64,000 nucleotides of DNA from Plazaster borealis (taxonomy: Eukaryota > Echinodermata > Asteroidea > Forcipulatida > Labidiasteridae): assembly GCA_021014325.1 (NCBI GenBank), contig JAJGQC010000607.1, forward strand, positions 1 to 64,000, in the 5' to 3' direction. The position numbers and the translations under genes are program-made. Shown in pieces: positions 10,731 to 25,400 of the stretch. The notes below the pieces were generated by a model. The model was not told where the DNA came from. It saw nothing but the letters and a program-made list of their open reading frames with translations, and did not search any database. How positions within the stretch are numbered: position 1 is the first letter of the stretch; the number at the start of each line of letters is the position of its first letter.

Positions 10731-12431
10731 AGTGTGTAAGTCCATAACCTACTACAGGGCAAACAAACAGTGTGTATGTCCACTACCTACAATTACAGGG
10801 CAAACAAAAGGTTTGTATGTCCAGTGTCTATAATTACAGGACAAAAAAAAACCAGTATGTAAGTCCACTTCCTACAATTATGGGACAAATAAACAGTGTG
10901 TATGTCAACTACCTACAATTACGGGACAAACAAACAGTGTGTATTTCCACTTCCTACGAATACAGGGCAAACAAACAGTGTGTATGTTCACTTCCTACAA
11001 TTACGGGACAAACAAACAGTATACATGTCCACTACCTACAATTACGGGAAAAACAAATAGTGGTATGTTTCACTACCGACAATTACGGGACGAACAAACA
11101 GTGTGTAAGTCCATAACCTTCAACTACAGGGCAAACAAACAGTGTACATGTCCACTACCTACAATTACGGGACAAACAAACAGTGTGTATTTCCACTTCC
11201 TACGATTACAGGGCAAACAAACAGTGTGTATGTTCACTGCCTACAATTACGGGACAAACAAACAGTGTGTAGGTTTCACTACCGACAATTATGGGACAAA
11301 CAAACAGTGTGTATGTCCACTACCTTATCAATTACCGGGCAAACAAACAGTGTGTAACTACTGTAGCTACAATTACGGGACGAGCAAGCAGTGTGTATGT
11401 ATCACTACTGACAATTACGGGACGAACCAACAGTGTGTATTTCCACTACCGACAATTACGGGACGAACATACAGTATGTATGCCCACTACCGACAATTAT
11501 GGGACAAACAATTAGTGTGTATATCCACTACCTACAATTACGGGACGAACAAACAGTGTGTATGTCCACTACCTACAATTACGAGACAAACAAACAGTGT
11601 GTATGTCCACTACCTACAATTACAGGACAAAACAAACAGTATACATGTCCACTACCTACAATTACGGGACAAACAAACAGTGTGTATGTCCACCACTTAC
11701 ACTTACGGGACAAACAAACGGGATGTATGTCCACTACCTACAATTACAGAGCAAACAAAAAGTGTGTATGTCCACTGCCTATAATTACAGGACAAATAAA
11801 CAGTGTGTATGTCCACTTCCTACGATTACAGGGCAAACAAACAGTGTGAATGTCCACTACCTACAATTACAGGGCAAACGAACAGTGTGTATGTCCACTA
11901 CCTATTACAGGACAAACAAACAGTGTGTATGTCCACTACCTACAATTACAGGGCAAACGAACAGTGTGTATGTCCACTACCTACCTTACAGGACAAACAA
12001 ACAGTTTGGATGTTTCACTACAGACGATTACGGTAGTCTGTGTGCCCACTACCTGCAATTACAGGGCAAACAAACAGTGTGTAACTACTGTACCTACAAT
12101 TACGGGACAAACTAACAGTGTGTATGTTTCACTACCAACAATTATGAGACAAACAGTGTGAATTTTCACTACCGAAAATTACGGGACGAACAAACAGTAT
12201 GTATGTCCACTACCGACAATTACGAGACAAACAATTAGTGTGTATATCCACTACCTACAATTACGGGTCAAACAAACAGTGTGTATGTTTCACTACCGAC
12301 AATTACGAGACAAACAAACTGTGTGTATGTTTCACTACCGACAATTATGAGACAAACAAACAGTGTGTAATTCCACTACCTATGTATTCCACTGCCGACA
12401 AACAAACAGTGTGGATGGATCCACTATCTGC
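10731..12431 (+). repeat. Satellite sub-block
   Basis: 41-bp monomers with several variant types interleaved (gtaagtccata, gtatacatgtcc, gtatgtttcac). No unique sequence inside. The stretch 11880-12110 resembles 5590-5820. Confidence 0.85.
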
Positions 12432-12594
12432 AATAGACCGATCCATTAACCCCGCCTCCTTACGAGTTGACCAATCACAGCCGCGAAACCCGATCATCAT
12501 TAGTGCAAAGATCACCAAACGGCTCAAATGGTGATCAGATTTCGCGGTTGTGATTGGTCAATTAAATAGGCGTGGCTTAATGGATCGGTGTATT
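12432..12594. mobile_element. Hairpin MITE, copy 2
   Basis: A 163-base near-identical copy of the element at 7121-7285, with the same aatagaccgatccattaac terminus. Both copies follow ctatctgc, so copy 2 may have been spread by satellite duplication and not by transposition. Confidence 0.75.
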
Positions 12595-13979
12595 ACGGAC
12601 AAAAACACAAACAGTAAACATGCCCACTACCGACAATTACAGGGCACAAAAACCATGTGTAAGTACTGTACCCACAATTAAGGGACAAACAAACAGTGTG
12701 TATGTTTCACTACCGACAATTAAGGGACGTACAAACAGTGTGTATGTTTCACTACCGACAATTAAGGGACAAACAAACAATGTGTATGTCCACTACCTAC
12801 AATTACAGGGCAAACAAACAGTGTGTAACTACTGTACCTACAATTACGGGAAAAACAAACTGTGTGTATGTTTCACTACCGACAATTAAGGGACGAACAA
12901 ACAGTGTGTATGTTTCACTACCGACAATTACGGGACAAACAAACAGTCTGTATGCCCACTACATACAATTACGGGACAAACAAACAGTGTGTATGTCCAC
13001 CACGTACAATTACGTGACAAACAAACGGGATGTATGTCCATTACCTACAATTACGGGACAAATAAACAGTGTGTATGTCCACTACCTACAATTACAGAGC
13101 AAACAAAAAGTGTGTATGTCCACTGCCTACGATTAAAGGGCAAACAAACAGTGTGTATGTCAACTTCCTACAATTACGGGACAAACAAACAAGATGTATA
13201 TCCACTACCTACAATTACGGGGCAAACAAACAGTGTGTTTATCCACTACCTACAATTACGGGTCAAACAAACAGTGTGTAAGTCCACTACCTACAATTAC
13301 GGGACAACAAACAGTATACATGTCCACTACCTACAATTACAGGACAAACAAACAGTATACATATCCACTACCTACAATTACGGGACAAACAAACAGTGTG
13401 TATGTCCACCACTTACAATTATGGGACAAACAAACAGAATACATGTCCATTACCTACAATTGCAGGACAAACAAACAGTATGAATGTTTCACTACTGACA
13501 ATTACGGGACGAACAAACAGTTTGTAAGTCCATAACCTTCAACTACAGGGCAAACAAACAGTGTATATGTCCACTATCTACAATTACAAGGCAAACAAAC
13601 AATGTGTAACTACCGTACCTACAATTACGGGACGAACAAACAGTGTGTATGTTTCAGTACCGACAATTACAGGACGAACAAACAGTGTGTATGTCCACTA
13701 CCTTAGCAAGTACCGGGCAAACAAACAGTGTGTAAATACTGTACCTACAATTACGGGACGAACAAACAGCGGTATGTTTCACTACCGACAATTACGGGAC
13801 AAACAAACAGTGTGTATGCCCACTACCTACAATTACGGGACAAACAATTAGTGTGTTTATCCACTACCTACAATTACTGGTCAAACAAACAGTGTGTAAG
13901 TCCACTACCTACAATTACGGGACGAACAAACAGTATACATGTCCACTACCTACAATTACAGGACAAACAAACAGTATAC
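12595..13979 (+). repeat. Satellite sub-block
   Basis: 41-bp satellite. The first 500 bases duplicate 8800-9330 and the rest is mixed variants. It ends abruptly at the second LINE insertion. Confidence 0.85.
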
Positions 13980-15200
13980 CTAAACAGTAAACATAATCGC
14001 TTCCACTGAACTATGGTGTTCCCCAGGGATCGGTAGCAGGACCGGTAATGTTTACTTTGTATAGTGCACCGATTGAAGACATTAGTTCATCCAATGGAAT
14101 CCAGTGCATGACATATGCAGATGACACCCAATTGCATATATCCATGAAACCTTCCGACAGAGATGTTTGCATCGCAAAACTTGAACAGTGTCTTGCCGAC
14201 ATAAAATCATGGACAGTTCATAACAAACTACAGGTAAACGATAGCAAAACGCGGAATTTGAAGACAACACCTATAACTGGGGTTAAAGTAGGAGACTCGA
14301 CTGTCAAACCTACTTCTTCTGCTCGTAACCTTGGAGTAATCTTAGACGACCGGCTTTATATGTCAGAGCATGTTAATAACATTTGTCGCAAAGCAACGTA
14401 TGCAATTAGAAACATCGGGAGAATAAGACATTATCTTGACCAAGACACGGCAGAAAAACTAGTCCACGCATATGTCACCTCGCGTTTGGATCATTGTAAT
14501 TCGCTACTTTATGGATTATCCGACTCTAAGATCATGAAGCTCCAAAGAGTTCAGCATACCGCTGCCAGATTGATGACGCGTGCAAATAAGTACGACAGTA
14601 TTTCTGATATTATGAGAGGGCTTCATTGGCTTCCCATCCGCCAGAGAATCGCATTTAAGATCAATCTTCTCACATACAAGACGCTTAATGGACTCGCCCC
14701 TTTCTATTTAACAGAACTCATCACACCGTATGCTCCTTGCTGATCGCTTCGTTCTTCAACCCAGAACCTTGTCAAACCACCAACTCAACGACCGCGTACT
14801 GCTTATGGGCAGCGTTCATTCATGGAAGCCGCTCATACAGAATGGAACCAACTGCCTCAATATATCAGGCTTGCATCATCTGTGAACATTTTTAAATCAA
14901 AACTGAAAACTTTCCTTTTTAATCATTAATTGCGTGTTATACATTATGAGGGGCAAATTTCCTTCCTTTTTTATAATCCAACTTACTTAATTGTGCTTAT
15001 TGTCTTTTTAAGACTGACACTTCGATTCATTGTTATTGTGTGTTTTATTTTTTCATAAGTATTTCTTAGCCTGAATGGTTTTCTTAAATTGTTCTGTAGG
15101 CCTATTTCCTAAATTGTTCCAATTATTTTTAACCTCTGTAAAGCGCCTCGGGACCCTGTTTTGCATTAAGGGCGCTATATAAAAGCCGTTTATTATTATT
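13980..15200 (+). mobile_element. 5'-truncated LINE, CR1/L2-like (second copy)
   Basis: Inserted in the satellite, with tatac on the left (13975-13979) and at the right junction (about 15199-15203), a likely 5-base target duplication. The 3' UTR ends with gtaaagcgcctcgggaccc ... gggcgctatataa and a short (tta)n tail, the usual end of many invertebrate CR1/L2-like LINEs. It is a different family from the 9586 copy. Confidence 0.85.
14006..14928 (+). pseudogene. LINE reverse transcriptase fragment, frameshifted
   Basis: The frame opens at GVPQGSVAGP, runs through YADDTQLH (catalytic YADD) and LGVILDDR to LHWLPIRQRIAFK, and then stops at about 14743. The remaining C-terminal part (WNQLPQYIRL, then FKSKLKTFLF) is read in another frame to about 14928. 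So the copy is 5'-truncated and frameshifted, and inactive. Confidence 0.8.
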
Positions 15201-18200
15201 ATACATGTCCACTACCTACAATTACGGGACAAACAAACAGTGTGTATGTCCACCACTTACAATTACGGGACAAACAAACGGGATGTATGTCCATTACCTA
15301 CAATTACGGGACAAATAAACAGTGTGTATGTCCACTACCTACAATTACGGGACAAACAAACAGTATGAATGTTTCACTACCGACAATTACGGGACGAACA
15401 AACAGTGTGTATTTCCACTACCGACAATTACGGGACAAACAATTAGTGTGTTTATCCACTACCTACAATTACGGGACAAATAAACAGTGTGCATTCCCAC
15501 TGCCTACGATTACAGGGAAAACAAAAAGTGTGTATGTCAACTTCCTACAATTACGGTACAAACAAACAATATGTATGTCCACTACCTACAATTACGGGAC
15601 AAACAAACAGTGTGTATCTCCACTTCCTACAATTACGGGACAAACAAACAGTAAACATGTCCACTACCTACAAATTTGGGACAAACAAACAGTATGTATG
15701 TTTCACTACCTACAATTACGGGACACACAAACAGTATAAATGTCCACATACCTACAATTACGGGACAAACAAACAGTGTGTATGTCACTACTGACAATTA
15801 CAGGACGAACAAGAAGTGTGTATTTCAACTACCGATAATTACGGGACAAACAAACAGTATGCCCACTACATACAAGTACGAGACGAACAAACAGGATACA
15901 TGTCCACTACCTACAATTACGGGAAAAACAAACAGTGTGTATATGTCCACTACCTACCATTACGGGATGAACAAACAGTATACATGTCCACTACCGACAA
16001 TCACGGGACACACAAACAGTATACATGTCCACTACCTACAATAGCAGGACAAACAAACAGTATGTTTGTTTCACTACCGACAATTACGGGACGAACTAAC
16101 AGTGGGTAAGTCCATAACCTACTACAGGGCAAACAAACAATGTGTATGTCCACTACCTACAATTACAGGGCAAACAAAAGGTTTGTATGTCCAGTGTCTA
16201 TAATTGCAGGACAAAAAAACAGTGTGTAAGTCCACTTCCTACAATTATGGGACAAACAAACAGTGTGTATGTCCACTACCTACAAATACAGGACAAACAA
16301 ACAGTGTGTATGTCCACTTCCTACGATCACAGAGCTAACAAACAGTGTGTATGTTCACTTCCTACAATTACGGGACAAACAAACAGTATACATGTCAACT
16401 ACCTACAATTACGGGACAAACAAATAGTATGTATTTTTCACTACCGACAATTACGGGACGAACAAACAGTATCTATGTTTCATTACCGACAATTAAGGGA
16501 CGAACTAACAGTGGGTAAGTCCATAACCTACTACAGGGCAAACAAACAGTGTGTATGTCCACTACCTACAATTACAGGGCAAACAAAAGGTTTGTATGTC
16601 CAGTGTCTATAATTGCAGGACAAAAAAACAGTGTGTAAGTCCACTTCCTACAATTATGGGACAAACAAACAGTGTGTATGTCCACTACCTACAAATACAG
16701 GACAAACAAACAGTGTGTATGTCCACTTCCTACGATCACAGAGCAAACAAACAGTGTGTATGTTCACTTCCTACAATTACGGGACAAACAAACAGTATAC
16801 ATGTCAACTACCTACAATTACGGGACAAACAAATAGTATGTATTTTTCACTACCGACAATTACGGGACGAACAAACAGTATCTATGTTTCATTACCGACA
16901 ATTAAGGGACGAACAGTGTGTTAGTCCATAACCTTCAACTACAGGGCAAACAAACAGTATACATGTCCACTACCTACAATTACGGGACAAACAAACAGTA
17001 TGTATGTTTCATTACCGACAGTTACGGGACGAACAAACAGTGTGTTTGTTTCACTACCGACTATGGGACGAACTAACAGTGGGTAAGTCCATAACCTACT
17101 ACAGGGCAAACAAACAGTGTGTATGTCCACTACCTACAATTACAGGGCAAACAAAAGGTTTGTATGTCCAGTGTCTATAATTACAGGACAAAAAACAGTG
17201 TGTAAGTCCACTTCCTTCAATTATGGGACAAACACACAGTGTGTATGTCCACTACCTACAATTACAGGACAAACAAACAGTATGTATATGTCCACTTCCT
17301 ACGATCACAGAGCAAACAAACAGTGTGTATGTTCACTTCCTACAATTACGGGACAAACAAACAGTATACATGTCAACTACCTACAATTACGGGACAAACA
17401 AATAGTATGTATTTTTCACTACCGACAATTACGGGACGAACTAACAGTGTGTAAGTTCATAACCTACTACAGGGCAAACAAACAGTGTGTGTATGTCCAC
17501 AACCTACAATTACAGGGCAAAAAAAACAGTGTGTATGTCCACTTCCTACAATTACGGGACAAACAAACAGTATACATGTCCACCACCTACAATTACGGGA
17601 CAAACAAACAATATCTATGTTTCATTACCGACAATTAAGGGAAGAACAAACAGTGTGTAAGTCCATAACCTTCAACTACAGGGCAAACAAACAGTATACA
17701 TGTCCACTACCTACAATTACGGGACAAACAAACAGTATGTATGTTTCATTACCGACAATTACGGGACGAACAAACAGTGTGTAAGTCCATAACCTTCAAC
17801 TACAGTTACGGGACAAACAAACAGTATACATGTCCACTACCTACAATTACGTAAGTCCATAACCTACTACAAGGCAAACAAACAGTGTGTATGTCAACTT
17901 CCTACAATTACGGGACAAACAAACAGTGTCCACTACCTACAAATTCGAGACGAACAAACAGTATACATGTCCACTACCTACAATCACGGGACACACAAAC
18001 AGTATACATGTCCACTACCTACAATTACGGGACAAACAAACAGTATGTTTGTTTCACTACCGACAATTATGGGACGAACTAACAGTGTGTAAGTCCATAA
18101 CCTACTACAGGGCAAACAAACAGTGTGTGTATGTCCACAACCTACAATTAAAGGGCAAAAAAAACCAGTGTGTATGTCCACTTCCTACAATTACGGGACA

Positions 18201-21002
18201 AACAAACAGTATACATGTCCACCACCTACATTTACGGGACAAACAAACAATATCTATGTTTCATTACCGACAATTAAGGGACGAACAAACAGTGTGTAAG
18301 TCCATAACCTTCAACTACAGGGCAAACAAACAGTATACATGTCCACTACCTACAATTACGGGACAAACAAACAGTATGTATGTTTCATTACCGACAATTA
18401 CGGGACGAACAAACAGTGTGTAAGTCCATAACCTTCAACTACAGTTACGGGACAAACAAACAGTATACATGTCCACTACCTACAATTACGTAAGTCCATA
18501 ACCTACTACAGGGCAAACAAACAGAGTGTATGTCCACTACCTACAATTACAAGGCAAACAAACAGTGTGTATGTCAACTTCCTACAATACCGAGACAAAC
18601 AAACAATATGTATGTCCACTACCTACAATTACAGGGCAAACAAACAGTGTGTATGTCCACTTTCTACGATTACAGGGCAAACAAACAGCATGTATGTCCA
18701 CTTCCTACAATTACAGGGCAAACAAACAGTGTGTATGTCAACTTCTTACAATTACAGGGCAAACAAACAGTGTGTATGTCAACTTCCTACAATTACGGGA
18801 CAAACAAACAGTGTCCACTACCCACAAATTCGGGACAAACAAACAGTATGTATGTTTCACTACCTACAATTACGGGACACACAAACAGTATACATGTCCA
18901 CTACCTACAATTACGAGACAAACAAACAGTGTGTATGTCACTACCGACAATTACAGGACGAACAAGAAGTGTGTATTTCAACTACCGACAATTACGGGAC
19001 AAACAAACAGTATGTATGCCCACTACATACAAGTACGAGACGAACAAACAATATACATGTCCACAACCTACAATCACGGGACACACAAACAGTATACATG
19101 TCCACTACCTACAATTACGGGACAAACAAACAGTATGTTTGTTTCACTACCGACAATTATGGGACGAACTAACAGTGGGTAAGTCCATAACCTACTACAG
19201 GGCAAACAAACAGTGTGTATGTCCACTACCTACAATTACAGGGCAAACAAAAGGTTTGTATGTCCAGTGTCTATAATTATAGGACAAAAAAACTATGTGT
19301 AAGTCCACTTCCTACAAATATGGGACAAACAAACAGTGTGTATGTCCACTACCTACAATTACAGGACAAACAAACAGTGTGTATGTCAACTTCCTAAAAT
19401 TACAGGGCAAACAAACAGTGTGTATGTCAACTTCCTACAATAACGGAACAAACAAACAATATGTATGTGCACTACCTACAATTACGGGGCAAACAAACAG
19501 TATACATGTCAACTACCTACAATTTCGGGACAAAAAAAATAGTATATAAGTTTCACTACCGACAATTACGGGACGAACTAACAGTGTGTACGTCCATAAC
19601 CTACTACAGGGCAAACAAACAATGTGTATGTCCACTACCTGCAATTATAGGGCAAACAAAAGGTTTGTATGTCCAGTGCCTATATGTAGAGGACAAATAT
19701 ACAGTGTGTATGTCCACTTCCTACAATTACGGGACAAACAAACAGTGTGTATCTCCACTTCCTACAATTACGGGACAAACAAACAGTAAACATGTCTACT
19801 ACCTACAAATTTGGGACAAACAAACAGTATGTATGTTTCACTACCTACATTACGGGACACACAAACAGTATAAATGTCCACATACCTACAATTACGGGAC
19901 AAACAAACAGTGTGTATGTCACTACCGACAATTACAGGACGAACAAGAAGTGTGTATTTCAACTACCGATAATTACGGGACAAACAAACAGTATGCCCAC
20001 TACAAACAAGTACGAAACGAACAAACAGGATACATGTCCACTACCTACAATTACGGGAAAAACAAACAGTGTGTATATGTCCACTACCTACCATTACGGG
20101 ATGAACAAACAGTATACATGTCCACTACCGACAATCACGGGACACACAAACAGTATACATGTCCACTACCTACAATAACGGGACAAACAAACAGTATGTT
20201 TGTTTCACTACCGACAATTACGGGACGAACTAACAGTGGGTAAGTTTATAACCTACTACAGGGCAAACAAACAGTGTGTATGTCCACTACCTACAATTAC
20301 AGGGCAAACAAAAGGTGTGTATGTCCAGTGTCTATAATTGCAGGACAAAAAAACAGTGTGTAAGTCCACTTCCTACAATTATGGGACAAACAAACAGTGT
20401 GTATGTCCACTACCTACAAATACAGGACAAACAAACAGTGTGTATGTCCACTTCCTACGATCACAGAGCAAACAAACAGTGTGTATGTTCACTTCCTACA
20501 ATTACGGGACAAACAAACAGTATACATGTCAACTACCTACAATTACGGGACAAACAAATAGTATGTATTTTTCACTACCGACAATTACGGGACGAACAAA
20601 CAGTATCTATGTTTCATTACCGACAATTAAGGGACGAACAGTGTGTTAGTCCATAACCTTCAACTACAGGGCAAACAAACAGTATACATGTCCACTACCT
20701 ACAATTACGGGACAAACAAACAGTATGTATGTTTCATTACCGACAATTACGGGACGAACAAACAGTGTGTAAGTCCATAACCTTCAACTACAGTTACGGG
20801 ACAAACAAACAGTATACATGTCCACTACCTACAATTACGTAAGTCCATAACCTACTACAGGGCAAACAAACAGAGTGTATGTCCACTACCTACAATTACA
20901 GGGCAAACAAACAGTGTGTATGTCAACTTCCTACAATACCGAGACAAACAAACAATATGTATGTCCACTACCTACAATTACAGGGCAAACAAACAGTGTG
21001 TA
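15201..21002 (+). repeat. Satellite with higher-order organisation
   Basis: Within this block a marker variant (gggcaaacaaaaggt, then tgtatgtccagtgtctataattg) recurs at about 16165, 16575, 19240 and 20300. The phrase gagtgtatgtccactacctacaattac followed by ctacaataccgagac recurs at about 18526 and 20875, a higher-order period of about 2.35 kb that continues after the insertion at 21003. Confidence 0.85.
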
Positions 21003-22489
21003 CACTGTAAAAACAGCGTTTAGATTTTAAACACATACAAAACATGTTTACACGCAAACACGTTCAGAAATATGTTTGTAAGCTAAATGGCTATCTCTTT
21101 AACATGTCAAAAAGCTAAACGGGTTGAGATTTGTTGTGCTTGTTTGAAATGCAGTTTTGAATTTAAACAGATACACAACATGTTTACACGCAAACACGTT
21201 CAGAAATATGTTTGTAAGCTAAATGGCTATCTCTTTAACATGTCAAAAAGCTAAACGGGTTGAGATTTGTTGTGCTTGTTTGAAATGCAGTTTTGAATTT
21301 AAACAGATACACAACATGTTTACACGCAAACACGTTCAGAAATATGTTTGTAAGCTAAATGGCTATCTCTTTAACATGTCAAAAAGCTAAACGGGTTGAG
21401 ATTTGTTATGCAGGTTTAAACTGATTTGAACATTTGAATACACCAGAATGTGTTTACATCATTTGAATACGTTTGCTATTGGTATGTAGGCTTCCATGTA
21501 GGCATATAGGCCTTCATTGAAGAGCGTGTTTGCTATGGCACAAACACATTCAGGTTTAAAATACTTTGCATTTTGGTAATAAGTAACTTGACAAAGGTTT
21601 AAAAAATGATCCACTTGTTTAGCCTCATGCAGATGGCAAGTAGAATTTCTCAGGTAGCAAACGTACTCAAATGATGTAAACACATTCTGGTGTATTTAAA
21701 TGTTCAAACAAGTTCAAACCTGCATTGATCGCAACACGTTTAGCTTTTTGACATGTTAAATAGATACCAATTTAGCTTACAAATATATTTCTAAACATGT
21801 TTGCCTGTAAACATGTATTTTATGTGTTTAAATTCATCAGTTTGTTTAAAATTAAATGGGCGGGGTGTAATTAAATATGCACAAATATAGACCTCGGTGT
21901 TTATTCAAAACCATTGTAGATATAACAGCCTTTCCTGCGCAGTGCTTTACACTTTAATGTGTGTATTAAAAGTTCAATTGAAGCAAATTGTTGTTGTATC
22001 ATATTGGTCAGCACTTCATTCACACCATGAGTAGAAAGTAAAGCCCAAAATGTGTACAGGCCTAATTAGAAGAGTTCAATAATTGCAAAATGACTGTTTT
22101 CAGCATGTCTGAATACATGACAACATTGTCCCCCCCAAATCTTCTCGAAGACCTTTGAGATGATGATGATATATCGTTTCTCATGCCGAGCGTAGCTTGG
22201 GCATTATATTTCAACAATTCTCTTTTCTTTTAAACTTAAAGAAAAGAGACGGGTGGTTAACAATTAAGCTTGTTCTCCGAAACTTAAATTGCATTCTAAA
22301 CATGTTTAGCACCCACTATCTAGGAACCCTAAACACATTTAATCTATGGTCACAGGCTAAATGTGTCTCGCGTAAACATGTCACAGAAACGCAAAATCTA
22401 AACATGTTGAGGGCTAAACGTGTGAAAAAAGTGGGTACAAGCGAGGCGTTTAGAAATGTGTTTATATTCTAAACGCCGTTTTTACAGTG
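21003..22489. mobile_element. Non-autonomous TA-duplicating element, Tc1/mariner-like
   Basis: A 1487-base insert starts cactgtaaaaacagcgttta and ends with its inverted form (taaacgccgtttttacagtg). TA flanks it on both sides (21001-21002, 22490-22491). The uninterrupted site agtgtgtatgtccactttcta exists at about 18646 and 24836 in sister higher-order repeats. Near the left end are three direct 136-base repeats (marker aacatgtttacacg at 21041, 21177, 21313), with a diverged inverted copy near 21690-21835. No transposase frame is found, so it depends on another element if mobile. The superfamily is inferred from the TA duplication only. Confidence 0.8.
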
Positions 22490-25400
22490 TATGTCCACTT
22501 TCTACGATTACAGGGCAAACAAACAGCATGTATGTCCACTTCCTACAATTACAGGGCAAACAAACAGTGTGTATGTCAACTTCTTACAATTACAGGCCAA
22601 ACAAACAGTGTGTATGTCAACTTCCTACAATTACGGGACAAACAAACAGTGTCCACTACCTACAAATTCGGGACAAACAAACAGTATGTATGTTTCACTA
22701 CCTACAATTACGGGACACACAAACAGTATACATGTCCACTACCTACAATTACGAGACAAACCAACAGTGTGTATGTCACTACCGACAATTACAGGACGAA
22801 CAAGAAGTGTGTATTTCAACTACCGACAATTACGGGACAAACAAACAGTATGTATGCCCACTACATACAAGTACGAGACGAACAAACAGTATACATGTCC
22901 ACAACCTACAATCACGGGACACACAAACAGTATACATGTCCACTACCTACAATTACGGGACAAACAAACAGTATGTTTGTTTCACTACCGACAATTATGG
23001 GACGAACTAACAGTGGGTAAGTCCATAACCTACTACAGGGCAAACAAACAGTGTGTATGTCCACTACCTACAATTACAGGGCAAACAAAAGGTTTGTATG
23101 TCCAGTGTCTATAATTATAGGACAAAAAAACTATGTGTAAGTCCACTTCCTACAAATATGGGACAAACAAACAGTGTGTATGTCCACTACCTACAATTAC
23201 AGGACAAACAAACAGTGTGTATGTCAACTTCCTAAAATTACAGGGCAAACAAACAGTGTGTATGTCAACTTCCTACAATAACGGAACAAACAAACAATAT
23301 GTATGTGCACTACCTACAATTACGGGGCAAACAAACAGTATACATGTCAACTACCTACAATTTCGGGACAAAAACAATAGTATATAAGTTTCACTACCGA
23401 CAATTACGGGACGAACTAACAGTGTGTACGTCCATAACCTACTACAGGGCAAACAAACAGTGTGTATGTCCACTACCTGCAATTATAGGGCAAACAAAAG
23501 GTTTGTATGTCCAGTGCCTATATGTAGAGGACAAATATACAGTGTGTATGTCCACTTCCTACAATTACGGGACAAACAAACAGTGTGTATCTCCACTTCC
23601 TACAATTACGGGACAAACAAACAGTAAACATGTCCACTACCTACAAATTTGGGACAAACAAACAGTATGTATGTTTCACTACCTACATTACGGGACACAC
23701 AAACAGTATAAATGTCCACATACCTACAATTACGGGACAAACAAACAGTGTGTATGTCACTACCGACAATTACAGGACGAACAAGAAGTGTGTATTTCAA
23801 CTACCGATAATTACGGGACAAACAAACAGTATGCCCACTACAAACAAGTACGAGACGAACAAACAGGATACATGTCCACTACCTACAATTACGGGAAAAA
23901 CAAACAGTGTGTATATGTCCACTACCTACCATTACGGGACGAACAAACAGTATACATGTCCACTACCGACAATCACGGGACACACAAACAGTATACATGT
24001 CCACTACCTACAATAACGGGACAAACAAACAGTATGTTTGTTTCACTACCGACAATTACGGGACGAACTAACAGTGGGTAAGTTTATAACCTACTACAGG
24101 GCAAACAAACAGTGTGTATGTCCACTACCTACAATTACAAGGCAAACAAAAGGTGTGTATGTCCAGTGTCTATAATTGCAGGACAAAAAAACAGTGTGTA
24201 AGTCCACTTCCTACAATTATGGGACAAACAAACAGTGTGTATGTCCACTACCTACAAATACAGGACAAACAAACAGTGTGTATGTCCACTTCCTACAATC
24301 ACAGAGCAAACAAACAGTGTGTATGTTCACTTCCTACAATTACGGGACAAACAAACAGTATACATGTCAACTACCTACAATTACGGGACAAACAAATAGT
24401 ATGTATTTTTCACTACCGACAATTACGGGACAAACAAACAGTATCTATGTTTCATTACCGACAATTAAGGGACAAACAAACAGTGTGTTAGTCCATAACC
24501 TTCAACTACAGGGCAAACAAACAGTATACATGTCCACTACCTACAATTACGGGACAAACAAACAGTATGTATGTTTCATTACCGACAATTACGGGACGAA
24601 CAAACAGTGTGTAAGTCCATAACCTTCAACTACAGTTACGGGACAAACAAACAGTATACATGTCCACTACCTACAATTACGTAAGTCCATAACCTACTAC
24701 AGGGCAAACAAACAGAGTGTATGTCCACTACCTACAATTACAGGGCAAACAAACAGTGTGTATGTCAACTTCCTACAATACCGAGACAAACAAACAATAT
24801 GTATGTCCACTACCTACAATTACAGGGCAAACAAACAGTGTGTATGTCCACTTTCTATGATTACAGGGCAAACAAACAGCATGTATGTCCACTTCCTACA
24901 ATTACAGGGCAAACAAACATTGTGTATGTCAACTTCTTACAATTACAGGGCAAACAAACAGTGTGTATGTTAACTTCCTACAATTACGGGACAAACAAAC
25001 AGTGTCCACTACCTACAAATTCGGGAAAAACAAACAGTATGTATGTTTCACTACCTACAATTACGGGACACACAAACAGTATACATGTCCACTACCTACA
25101 ATTACGAGACAAACAAACAGTGTGTATGTCACTCCGACAATTACAGGACGAACAAGAAGTGTGTATTTCAACTACCGACAATTACGGGACAAACAAACAG
25201 TATGTATGCCCACTACATACAAGTACGAGACGAACAAACAGTATACATGTCCACAACCTACAATCACGGGACACACAAACAGTATACATGTCCACTACCT
25301 ACAATTACGGGACAAACAAACAGTATGTTTGTTTCACTACCGACAATTATGGGATGAACTAACAGTGGGTAAGTCCATAACCTACTACAGGGCAAACAAA

